A stretch of DNA of 7,007 nt from Rhodospirillales bacterium (lineage in GTDB: Bacteria; Pseudomonadota; Alphaproteobacteria; SMXQ01): the NCBI GenBank assembly GCA_024638585.1, contig JAHEKA010000116.1, forward strand, positions 1-7,007, written 5' to 3'. Of the stretch, positions 1 to 6,169 are shown in pieces. Below the pieces are notes generated by a model. That model had not been told where the DNA came from. It searched no databases and worked only from the letters and a program-made list of their open reading frames with translations. The first letter of the stretch is position 1; each line of letters starts with the position of its first letter. The position numbers and the translations under genes were made by a program.

Positions 1-945
1 GGCCGGTTGCTCCACCGGTTGCCCCAGGTGCGCGGGCGCTACCGGGAGATGGCCGATCTTGCCCAGACCACGTGGTTCCGCGTGGGCGGCCCGGCGGAGG
101 TCCTGTTCCGCCCCGCCGATGCCGAGGACCTCGCCGCCTTCCTGCGCGCCTGCCCCGCCGACGTGCCGGTCACCGTGATCGGCGTCGGATCGAACCTTTT
201 GGTGCGCGACGGCGGCATCCATGGCGTCGTGGTGCGGCTGGGCGGCGAATTCGCCAAGGTGACGGCCAAGGGCAAGGAAATCACGGCCGGCGCCGGTGCG
301 CTCGATTCGGTGCTCGCCAAGGCGGCCGCAGGCGCAGCGATCGCCGGGCTGGAATTTTTCGCCGGGATCCCCGGCACGGTCGGCGGCGCGCTGCGCATGA
401 ATGCCGGCGCCTACGGCCGGGAAACGAAGGACGTGGTGGTTTCCGCCACGGCGCTGGCCCCCGACGGCAAACAGCACGTCCTTGGCCCCGCCGAGCTCGG
501 CTTTTCCTATCGCGCCTGCGCCGTCGCATCCGACTGGATCTTTACCGAGGCCGTTTTGGCCGGCGAAGCGGGATCAGCCGACGAGATCAACCGCGCCATC
601 ACCAAGATCCAGGCCGACCGCGCCGACACCCAGCCGGTGCGCAGCCGCACCGGGGGCTCCACCTTCCGCAATCCCGGCGGACCCGACGGCGAGCCCAAGG
701 CCTGGGAGCTGATCGAAGAAGCCGGTTGCCGCGGCCTCACCTTCGGCGGCGCCGAGGTCTCAAAGCAGCACTGCAATTTCCTGATCAACACCGGCAGCGC
801 CAGTGCCGCGGATCTCGAGGCGTTGGGCGAGGAGGTTCGGCGCCGGGTCAAGAAAACCAGCGGCATAACCCTGGAATGGGAAATCCGGCGCCTGGGCGCG
901 CCGGCGGGCTCCGGGCCCGCATCGATGCAGGGGGCCGTGCAATGA
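1..945 (+). CDS. murB: UDP-N-acetylenolpyruvoylglucosamine reductase MurB (5' partial)
   Basis: MurB is a cytoplasmic FAD enzyme that uses NADPH to reduce UDP-GlcNAc-enolpyruvate to UDP-MurNAc, the second committed step of peptidoglycan precursor synthesis. Numbering from the TTG at base 7, the FAD-binding half shows TWFRVGGPAEV (22-32), GVGSNLLVRDGG (59-70) and GLEFFAGIPGTVGGALRMNAGAYG (114-137, FAD pyrophosphate region). The three expected catalytic residues are visible: Arg169 in FSYR, proton-donor Ser218 in GGSTFRNP, and Glu292 in LEWEIRRLG. The layout fits the shorter type II MurB. The frame stays open to base 1, and related proteins usually have a few residues before the LPxVRGR stretch, so the true start probably lies just outside the window. 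TTG at 7 or ATG at 49 are only fallback starts. The stop overlaps the ddlB start as ATGA, which implies translational coupling. A short tail after residue 297 looks unconserved. Confidence 0.97.
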   Translation, partial: GRLLHRLPQVRGRYREMADLAQTTWFRVGGPAEVLFRPADAEDLAAFLRACPADVPVTVIGVGSNLLVRDGGIHGVVVRLGGEFAKVTAKGKEITAGAGALDSVLAKAAAGAAIAGLEFFAGIPGTVGGALRMNAGAYGRETKDVVVSATALAPDGKQHVLGPAELGFSYRACAVASDWIFTEAVLAGEAGSADEINRAITKIQADRADTQPVRSRTGGSTFRNPGGPDGEPKAWELIEEAGCRGLTFGGAEVSKQHCNFLINTGSASAADLEALGEEVRRRVKKTSGITLEWEIRRLGAPAGSGPASMQGAVQ

Positions 946-1880
946 ACGCGACCGCCAAGACCCAAGGCCTCAACATAGCCGTCCTGATGGGCGGACCGTC
1001 GGCCGAGCGCGAGGTCTCCCTGGTATCGGGCGCTGCCGTGGCGGGCGCACTGCGTGAGCTTGGCCATACGGTCACCGAGATCGACGTCGGCCGTGACATG
1101 GCCGCGGTTGTTGCCGCCCTCGATCCCAAGCCCGACGTCGCCTTCAACGCCCTGCACGGCCGCTACGGCGAAGACGGCTGCATCCAGGGCCTCCTGGAAT
1201 TCCTCGAGATCCCCTACACCCATTCCGGCGTGCTGGCCTCCGCCCTTGCCATGGACAAGCCGACCGCGCGGCGCCTTTTCGCCGAAGCCGGCCTGCGCTG
1301 CGCCGAGGGCCGCATCGCCGCCCGGGATGAGGTGATCGCCGGCCGGGTCATGGACCCGCCCTATGTGGTCAAGCCGATCAACGAAGGGTCTTCGGTCGGC
1401 GTCCAGATCGTCACCGAAGGCGACCAGGGCCCGCCCCAGGCCGATGACTGGACCTTCGGCGACACGGTCCTGGTGGAACGCTATATCCCGGGCCGGGAGA
1501 TCCAGGTTGCGGTGCTGGGCGACAAGGCCCTCGGCGCTATCGAGATCCGCCCCGAAGGCGCGTTCTACGACTATGAAGCCAAATACACCGAGGGCAAGGC
1601 GCGCCACCTGATGCCCGCGCCGCTGTCGGAAGAGGATTATGCGCAAGCCCTCGAATTCGGGCTGACCGCGCACATGACACTGGGCTGCCGCGGGGTCAGC
1701 CGCACCGATCTGCGATTCGACGACACCGGCGGCGGCACCGGATCCTTCTACGTGCTGGAGGTCAACACCCAGCCCGGCATGACGCCGCTTTCCCTGGTCC
1801 CCGAAATTGCCGCCCACGGCGGCATCGACTTCCCGGAACTTGTCACCTGGATGGTGGAGGACGCCTCATGCCCCCGCTGA
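942..1880 (+). CDS. ddlB: D-alanine--D-alanine ligase (DdlB)
   Basis: This cytoplasmic ATP-grasp ligase joins two D-alanines using ATP; the dipeptide is then added by MurF to the UDP-MurNAc tripeptide. The protein has 312 residues, normal for the family. The N-terminal MGGPSAEREVSLVSG (16-30) contains Glu22, equivalent to the E. coli substrate-binding Glu15. HGRYGEDG lies at 72-79, and NEGSSVGV (147-154) supplies Ser150. FYDYEAKY (208-215) supplies the Tyr of the omega loop that closes the active site. The metal ligands are Asp256 in DLRFD and Glu273/Asn275 in LEVNTQPGMT. The Tyr-type active site is the D-Ala-D-Ala ligase form, not a D-lactate ligase. The start ATG at 942 overlaps the murB stop and has AGGGGG at 929-934 seven bases upstream. 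The last 13 bases overlap ftsQ. The symbol ddlB follows the dcw location; plain ddl would be equally acceptable. Confidence 0.97.
   Translation: MNATAKTQGLNIAVLMGGPSAEREVSLVSGAAVAGALRELGHTVTEIDVGRDMAAVVAALDPKPDVAFNALHGRYGEDGCIQGLLEFLEIPYTHSGVLASALAMDKPTARRLFAEAGLRCAEGRIAARDEVIAGRVMDPPYVVKPINEGSSVGVQIVTEGDQGPPQADDWTFGDTVLVERYIPGREIQVAVLGDKALGAIEIRPEGAFYDYEAKYTEGKARHLMPAPLSEEDYAQALEFGLTAHMTLGCRGVSRTDLRFDDTGGGTGSFYVLEVNTQPGMTPLSLVPEIAAHGGIDFPELVTWMVEDASCPR
1853..1860 (+). promoter_or_regulatory. Ribosome-binding site of ftsQ inside ddlB
   Basis: GGTGGAGG lies seven bases before the ATG at 1868 and is complementary to the 16S 3' end. It sits within the final ddlB codons and supports the ftsQ start that overlaps ddlB by 13 bp. 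Confidence 0.7.
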
Positions 1881-2752
1881 GAACCAACCGCCGCACCAAG
1901 AAGGCGCGCAATCCGCGCAAGCGGACCCTGCCGCCCGCCCTGAAACGGGCCGCTCGGCTGGTCCCGCCCTTGGGCGCCGGCGCCGCCGTGGTGATCCTAG
2001 GCGCATGGCTGGTGATCTCCGGCGAGGCCGGTCGTTTCGCCGACTACAGCAAGAACCAGGCGTTGGAAATGAGCGCCAAGGCCGGTCTCCGGGTGGAAAA
2101 CATTTTGATCAGCGGCCGCGCCCGGGCTTCCGGATGGGCGCTCGAACGCGCCGCAGGGGCAAAACGCGGCATGCCCATCTTGGCCTTCGATCCCCATCGC
2201 GCCAAGGCGCGGCTGGAGATGCTGGCCTGGGTGCGGTCTGCCACGGTCGAGCGCAGGCTGCCCGACACCGTGCTGATCCATGTCGCCGAACGCGAGCCCC
2301 TCGCCCTCTGGCAATTCAAGGGTCAATTGGCGCTGATCGACGCCGAAGGCGTTGTGGTCACGCGCTGGAAGCTGGAACGCTTCTGGAAGCTGCCGCTGGT
2401 GGTCGGAAAAGGCGCGCCGAAAAAGGCCGCGCGGATGATCCGCCAGCTCAAGGGCCATCCCAGGCTCAACCGGCGCCTCAAGGCGCTGGTGCGGGTCTCG
2501 GACCGGCGCTGGGACCTGCGCTTCAAGAACGGGATCGTCGCGCGCCTGCCGGAAAAGAACGCGGCGCGGGCTCTGACGGTGTTGGACCGCCTGGATCGGC
2601 GCGAACAGCTGCTCGACCGCGACGTGCTGGCCATCGACCTCCGTTACGAGGACCGGCTGGTGGTCCGCACCCGGTCAGGGGCCAAGGCCGAGGGCGGAAA
2701 ATCGAAGAAACGCGACAGCAAACCGGCGGCCAAGCCGAGCAAGGATACGTGA
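1868..2752 (+). CDS. ftsQ: Cell division protein FtsQ
   Basis: FtsQ is a bitopic inner-membrane protein that links the cytoplasmic ring to the periplasmic septal synthesis machinery through FtsB and FtsL. The 294-residue product has the expected order: a strongly basic cytoplasmic tail (1-31, many Arg/Lys), one membrane segment at about 32-51 (rich in Ala, Val, Leu, Ile), and a POTRA domain at about 75-142 (from VENILISGR to VAEREPLALW). The beta-rich FtsQ domain follows (about 148-265, with LALIDAEGVVV at 154-164). The last 24 residues are Lys-rich and look disordered. No catalytic residues are expected. The start at 1868 is supported by a good ribosome-binding site within ddlB, and ftsA follows 16 bp later, so the gene appears co-transcribed with both neighbours. 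FtsQ is poorly conserved in sequence; the call rests on topology, POTRA-like sequence and position. Confidence 0.96.
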   Translation: MPPLRTNRRTKKARNPRKRTLPPALKRAARLVPPLGAGAAVVILGAWLVISGEAGRFADYSKNQALEMSAKAGLRVENILISGRARASGWALERAAGAKRGMPILAFDPHRAKARLEMLAWVRSATVERRLPDTVLIHVAEREPLALWQFKGQLALIDAEGVVVTRWKLERFWKLPLVVGKGAPKKAARMIRQLKGHPRLNRRLKALVRVSDRRWDLRFKNGIVARLPEKNAARALTVLDRLDRREQLLDRDVLAIDLRYEDRLVVRTRSGAKAEGGKSKKRDSKPAAKPSKDT

Positions 2753-2768
2753 GGGGAAGAACGGGGGA

Positions 2769-4040
2769 ATGAAACCGCGTCTTAACAGACATAAGAACGG
2801 GCCGGTGGCGGCGCTGGATATCGGCACCTCCAAGATCGCCTGCTTCATCGCCCGCATCGAGGACGGCGGCGCCATTCGCGTCACCGGCATCGGCCACCAT
2901 GCCGCGGACGGGGTCCGGTCCGGCATGATCACCGATGTCGAAGCGGCGGAAAACGCCGTCCTGGCCACCGTGCACGCGGCCGAGCAGATGGCGGGCGAGA
3001 CCATCGACGAGGTCGTGGTCAACCTGTCGGGCGGCGCGCCGTGCTCCGACGTGCTGCATTACGACGTCTCCATCGCCGGACATGAAGTCGGCGACGGCGA
3101 CGTCCGCAAGGTGTTGGCCCAGGGCCACGCCGCCTGCGCCTCTTCCGACCGGGAGCTGATCCATTGCGTACCGGTCGGCTATTCCATCGACGGTGCCAGA
3201 GGCATCCGCGATCCCCGCGGCATGTACGGCGACCGGCTGGGGGTCAACATGCATATGGTGACCGCCACCGCCGGCGCGGTGCGCACCCTGGTGACCTGCC
3301 TCGCCCGCTGCCGGCTGGACGTGGCCGACATCGTCATCGCCCCCTATGCCGCGGGCCTTGCCGCCCTGGTCGAGGACGAGGTCAACCTGGGCGCCACGGT
3401 GATCGATATGGGCGCGGGCACCACGTCGGTGGCGGTATTCTACGACGGCCATCTCATCCATGCGGACAGCGTCCCCATCGGCGGCGCCCATGTGACCGCA
3501 GACATCGCGCGCGGCCTTTCGACGCCGCTGGCCCATGCGGAGCGCATGAAAACGCTCTACGGCAACGCCATGGTGTCGGGCAGCGACGACCGCGACATGA
3601 TCGACGTTCCGCTGATGGGCGAAGAGGACCGCTCTCACGGCAACCATGTGCCGCGCTCCATGTTGGTCGGCATCATCCGCCCGCGGCTCGAAGAAACTTT
3701 CGAGCTGATCAGGGGACGGCTGGAGACGACCGGCTACGACAAGATCGCCGGCCGGCGCATGGTGGTGACCGGCGGCGCCAGCCAATTGCAAGGCGTGGCC
3801 GAACTCGCCGCCGACGTGCTGGACAAGCAGGTGCGGCGCGGCCGCCCGCTCAAGATCGCCGGCCTCGCGGATTCCACCGGCGGCCCGGCTTTCGCGGCCT
3901 GCGCCGGTCTCCTGACCTATGCCCAGCGGCGCCCCGACGAGGCGCCCGCCGCGGCCATGGCCGCCCGTTCCCGATCACTCTCACAGGAACCGAACGGCCT
4001 GTTCGGCCGGTTCGGTCTTTGGCTTCGTGAAAACCTTTGA
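2769..4040 (+). CDS. ftsA: Cell division protein FtsA
   Basis: FtsA is an actin-like ATPase-fold protein on the inner face of the membrane. It binds the FtsZ C-terminal peptide, anchors the Z ring and recruits later divisome proteins. The 423-residue product shows the actin-family nucleotide motifs: phosphate 1 (LDIGTSKI, 16-23), phosphate 2 (VIDMGAGTTSVAVF, 211-224) and the adenosine motif (MVVTGGASQLQGV, 331-343). The stretch at about 94-170 corresponds to the FtsA-specific 1C subdomain in place of actin 1B. The C-terminal GLFGRFGLWLRENL (410-423) is the short amphipathic membrane-targeting helix, reached through a variable linker (about 388-408). The ATG at 2769 is preceded by GAGGGGA at 2751-2757, which overlaps the ftsQ stop. 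A GGGGGA run directly abutting the ATG is too close to be the main ribosome-binding site. Length and motifs are intact, with no sign of transfer. Confidence 0.98.
   Translation: MKPRLNRHKNGPVAALDIGTSKIACFIARIEDGGAIRVTGIGHHAADGVRSGMITDVEAAENAVLATVHAAEQMAGETIDEVVVNLSGGAPCSDVLHYDVSIAGHEVGDGDVRKVLAQGHAACASSDRELIHCVPVGYSIDGARGIRDPRGMYGDRLGVNMHMVTATAGAVRTLVTCLARCRLDVADIVIAPYAAGLAALVEDEVNLGATVIDMGAGTTSVAVFYDGHLIHADSVPIGGAHVTADIARGLSTPLAHAERMKTLYGNAMVSGSDDRDMIDVPLMGEEDRSHGNHVPRSMLVGIIRPRLEETFELIRGRLETTGYDKIAGRRMVVTGGASQLQGVAELAADVLDKQVRRGRPLKIAGLADSTGGPAFAACAGLLTYAQRRPDEAPAAAMAARSRSLSQEPNGLFGRFGLWLRENL
3989..4016 (+). repeat. Inverted repeat at the 3' end of ftsA
   Basis: The arm ACCGAACGGCC (3989-3999) pairs with GGCC plus GTTCGGT (4005-4008 and 4010-4016) around loop TGTTC, with a single bulged G at 4009. 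This gives about 11 base pairs, followed by CTTTGG, which is only weakly T-rich. It lies in codons of the FtsA linker and membrane helix, so it may be partly a by-product of the Gly-Leu-Phe-Gly-Arg-Phe-Gly coding sequence. It could be an RNA hairpin affecting read-through or mRNA stability before ftsZ. Confidence 0.45.
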
Positions 4041-4050
4041 ATTCAACACC

Positions 4051-4067
4051 GTCCCCCGCCGGGGGAC
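4051..4067 (+). repeat. Perfect hairpin between ftsA and ftsZ
   Basis: GTCCCCC (4051-4057) and GGGGGAC (4061-4067) are perfect inverted arms around the three-base loop GCC, eleven bases after the ftsA stop. No T-run follows, so it is not a classic intrinsic terminator. A role as a processing, stabilising or pausing structure in the ftsA-ftsZ transcript is inference. Confidence 0.6.
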
Positions 4068-4096
4068 ACAACCCATCGCCCTGGGCGGCCCGGTCC

Positions 4097-4113
4097 GGCC
4101 CGTCTCCCGGGCC
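4097..4113 (+). repeat. Second hairpin between ftsA and ftsZ
   Basis: GGCCCG (4097-4102) and CGGGCC (4108-4113) are perfect inverted arms around TCTCC. It lies 30 bases after the first intergenic hairpin and about 40 bases before the ftsZ ribosome-binding site. Short GC-rich arms occur by chance in DNA of this composition, so its function is uncertain. Confidence 0.4.
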
Positions 4114-4153
4114 AGTGCATTCAACCGTGACCGGATCGATTTGACCATCGCTT

Positions 4154-4160
4154 GAGGAGG
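4154..4160 (+). promoter_or_regulatory. Strong ribosome-binding site of ftsZ
   Basis: GAGGAGG ends five bases before the ATG at 4166. It is the closest match to the ideal Shine-Dalgarno sequence in the window and fixes the ftsZ start at Met1, not Met7. It fits the general fact that FtsZ is made in far larger amounts than FtsA or FtsQ. Confidence 0.85.
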
Positions 4161-4165
4161 CTGTC

Positions 4166-6001
4166 ATGACCCTTAACCTAAAGATGCCGCACGCCGAACC
4201 TGATCTGAAACCACGCATCACCGTTGTCGGCGTGGGCGGCGCGGGCGGCAACGCCGTCAACAACATGATCGAAAACAACCTCGGCGGCGTCGAGTTCGTG
4301 GTCACCAACACCGACGCCCAAGCCCTGGCCCAGTCGAGCTCCGAACGCCAGATTCAGCTCGGCCGCAACATCACCCAGGGGCTCGGCGCCGGCTCGCGGC
4401 CCGATGTCGGCCGGGCGGCGGCGGAAGAGGCCATCGAGGAGATCATCGAGCAGGTCCACCAGTCGAACATGGTGTTCATCACCGCCGGCATGGGCGGCGG
4501 CACCGGGACCGGTGCCGCACCCGTGGTCGCCCGGGCCGCAAGGGAGCAAGGGATCCTCACGGTCGGCGTGGTCACCAAGCCGTTCCAGTTCGAAGGGCTG
4601 AACCGCATGCGGATTGCCGAAGAGGGCATCACCGAGCTGCAGCACTACGTCGATACCCTGATCATCATTCCCAACCAGAACCTGTTCCGCATCGCCAACG
4701 ACAAGACCACATTCGCCCAGGCCTTCGAAATGGCCGACGATGTGCTCTATTCCGGCGTCCGCGGGGTCACCGACCTGATGGTCATGCCCGGCCTCATCAA
4801 CCTGGACTTCGCCGATGTGCGCCAGGTCATGAGCGAGATGGGCAAGGCCATGATGGGAACCGGCGAAGCGGAAGGCGAAAACCGCTCCATTGCCGCGGCC
4901 GAAGCCGCCATCTCCAATCCGCTTCTGGACGACGTGTCCATGGAAGGAGCACGCGGCGTGCTGATCAACATCACCGGCGGCTTCGACATGACCTTGTTCG
5001 AGGTCGACGAGGCGGCCAACCGGATCCGCAGCGAAGTGGACGGCGAGGCCAATATCATCTTCGGGTCCACCTTCGACGAAGCGCTGGACGGGCGCATGCG
5101 GATTTCCGTGATCGCCACGGGTATCGACGCCGAAGCTTCGGCCCAACCAAAGCCGCTCGGCCATATCAGCCTGGTCAGCGACAACACGCCAAGCCGGCAA
5201 GCCCCAACCCAGGCGCCGGCCCCGGGATTCACCAGCCGCCGCGAGGAACCGCAGAAGACCGAGGCCGAACCCCGGCGCGCGCCCGAACCGGAAGAGGTTC
5301 CCGTGTTCGACCTGGAAGAAGAAGCAGCGGTCAGCGAAACCCGGGCGCACGCGAGTGCGGGCGGACGCCGCATGGCGGTCGGCGATCCCACAGGTTCTGC
5401 CTCCGACAGCTTTCTGCCGCCTCCGCCCATGGAGGCGCCGGAAATGCCGGAAAGCACACAACCCGGACTCCCGGCCGACACCAATCCCTTGACCGAGACC
5501 CATTGGGCGGACGCCAGTCCGGCGCCGGCCAAGACGGAGCCCGTCCGCCGCAAAGGGCCGAGCCTGTTCGAGCGCGTCACCGGAACCGGCCGGGCCCGTA
5601 GCGAACGGGCCCAGAAAACCTCCGCATCGCGGGCAACGGATGGCCCGGAACCCCGCATCGCGACGGAGGAACCGAGCCCCGCCGCACCGGCCCGGGTGAC
5701 ACCTCAGGCGGACCCCACGCCGGCACCGGTCACGGAGCCTGCACCGACGACGTCCGACAGCGTGTCTCCCCTGCCCCGGTCGCCGGAACCGCGCCTGGAC
5801 ATGGAACCCCATGCACCAGCACCTGAACCCGAGCCGAAACCGAAACCCAAGGCCGAGCCGGAACCCGCCAAGGCCACGCCCACCATCGACGAGCCGCCCC
5901 AGGGCGATCTCGGCGATCTGGAGCCCAAGGGCGGGCTCGACAAGGACGTCCAGGAGGATCTCTTGGAGATTCCGGCTTTTCTGCGCCGCCAAGCCAATTG
6001 A
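4166..6001 (+). CDS. ftsZ: Cell division protein FtsZ with long C-terminal linker
   Basis: FtsZ is the tubulin-like GTPase that polymerises into the cytoplasmic Z ring and organises septum synthesis. The GTPase core (about 16-320) shows VGVGGAGGNAVNNM (21-34), the tubulin signature GGGTGTG (110-116), and the T7 loop NLDFADVR (212-219) whose Asp residues complete GTP hydrolysis in the next subunit. After about residue 322 there is a very long disordered linker rich in Pro, Glu, Ala and Lys, then the conserved C-terminal peptide LEIPAFLRRQAN (600-611), which binds FtsA and other partners. At 611 residues it is much longer than E. coli FtsZ (383), as is common in alphaproteobacteria. The linker holds an isolated hydrophobic-basic stretch, SLFERVTGTGRAR (466-478), and a Pro-Glu/Pro-Lys run (551-570). 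Its own strong ribosome-binding site and 125-bp leader suggest partly independent expression. Confidence 0.99.
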   Translation: MTLNLKMPHAEPDLKPRITVVGVGGAGGNAVNNMIENNLGGVEFVVTNTDAQALAQSSSERQIQLGRNITQGLGAGSRPDVGRAAAEEAIEEIIEQVHQSNMVFITAGMGGGTGTGAAPVVARAAREQGILTVGVVTKPFQFEGLNRMRIAEEGITELQHYVDTLIIIPNQNLFRIANDKTTFAQAFEMADDVLYSGVRGVTDLMVMPGLINLDFADVRQVMSEMGKAMMGTGEAEGENRSIAAAEAAISNPLLDDVSMEGARGVLINITGGFDMTLFEVDEAANRIRSEVDGEANIIFGSTFDEALDGRMRISVIATGIDAEASAQPKPLGHISLVSDNTPSRQAPTQAPAPGFTSRREEPQKTEAEPRRAPEPEEVPVFDLEEEAAVSETRAHASAGGRRMAVGDPTGSASDSFLPPPPMEAPEMPESTQPGLPADTNPLTETHWADASPAPAKTEPVRRKGPSLFERVTGTGRARSERAQKTSASRATDGPEPRIATEEPSPAAPARVTPQADPTPAPVTEPAPTTSDSVSPLPRSPEPRLDMEPHAPAPEPEPKPKPKAEPEPAKATPTIDEPPQGDLGDLEPKGGLDKDVQEDLLEIPAFLRRQAN

Positions 6002-6013
6002 CGGTGCCGGGTG

Positions 6014-6033
6014 CCCCCCTGCCAGTCGGGGGG
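6014..6033 (+). repeat. C6/G6 hairpin just after ftsZ
   Basis: Six Cs (6014-6019) and six Gs (6028-6033) form a perfect stem around an eight-base loop, 13 bases past the ftsZ stop. Outer CCGG elements (6007-6010 and 6037-6040) could extend it after small internal loops. The downstream DNA is AT-rich but lacks a run of Ts, so it may protect the 3' end or pause RNA polymerase; a Rho-independent terminator is less likely. Confidence 0.5.
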
Positions 6034-6041
6034 AAGCCGGT

Positions 6042-6061
6042 AACAATATGTAATAATTGTT
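6042..6061. promoter_or_regulatory. AT-rich palindrome, possible operator
   Basis: AACAAT (6042-6047) and ATTGTT (6056-6061) are perfect inverted half-sites with an eight-base AT-rich centre. Half-site centres are 14 bp apart. In a GC-rich genome such a 20-bp AT-rich dyad resembles a binding site for a dimeric regulator. No specific regulator can be named. Confidence 0.3.
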
Positions 6062-6073
6062 GATTTGAGGGTT

Positions 6074-6102
6074 CTGGGGGATGTTTGGTAAACGTCCCCC
6101 AG
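6074..6102 (+). repeat. 13-bp stem-loop in the ftsZ-lpxC gap
   Basis: CTGGGGGATGTTT (6074-6086) pairs with AAACGTCCCCCAG from 6090 to 6102, giving 13 consecutive pairs with one T-G wobble (6082/6094) around the three-base loop GGT. It is the longest uninterrupted stem I found in the window. No T-run follows on either strand, so it is not a standard terminator. Possible roles include an RNA-stability element, the 3' structure of the ftsZ mRNA, part of a small RNA, or a protein-binding dyad. Confidence 0.65.
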
Positions 6103-6169
6103 TGACCTTGGTTAAGGGGGCGCCCCGGAGGTTTTGGATTTCGTGCCGGGCTGCCGATTAAGGGGAAAC

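Noticed and set aside
72..941. A long + strand frame in front of and continuous with ddlB, which would give a 602-residue fusion.
   Set aside because: The extra part is an Arg/Gly/Pro-rich out-of-frame reading of murB. The ddlB family starts at the ATG at 942, which has its own ribosome-binding site.
2523..3791. A 422-codon minus-strand frame antisense to ftsA and the end of ftsQ.
   Set aside because: Same GC-driven shadow effect; His/Ala/Gly-rich with no family resemblance, and it lies opposite two clearly functional genes.
4141..4146. TTGACC just before ftsZ as a -35 element of an ftsZ promoter.
   Set aside because: A matching -10 would fall on the ftsZ start codon, and none resembling TATAAT is present.
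3919..4155. A 78-codon + strand frame spanning the end of ftsA and the gap before ftsZ.
   Set aside because: It begins inside ftsA out of frame, lacks a good ribosome-binding site and has no recognisable content.
5998..6003. TTGACG at the ftsZ stop as a -35 element.
   Set aside because: No reasonable -10 hexamer lies 16-18 bases downstream; the sequence there is the loop of the C6/G6 hairpin.
4178..6046. A 622-codon open frame on the minus strand antisense to all of ftsZ.
   Set aside because: It mirrors ftsZ codons whose third positions are mostly G or C, which removes stops from the opposite strand. Its composition is Arg/Gly-rich with no recognisable domain.
2785..6165. Possible CtrA sites (TTAA-N7-TTAA) near the ftsA start, ftsZ start and ftsZ-lpxC gap.
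   Set aside because: Only single TTAA half-sites are present (about 2785, 4173, 6112 and 6158). No pair has the required seven-base spacing.
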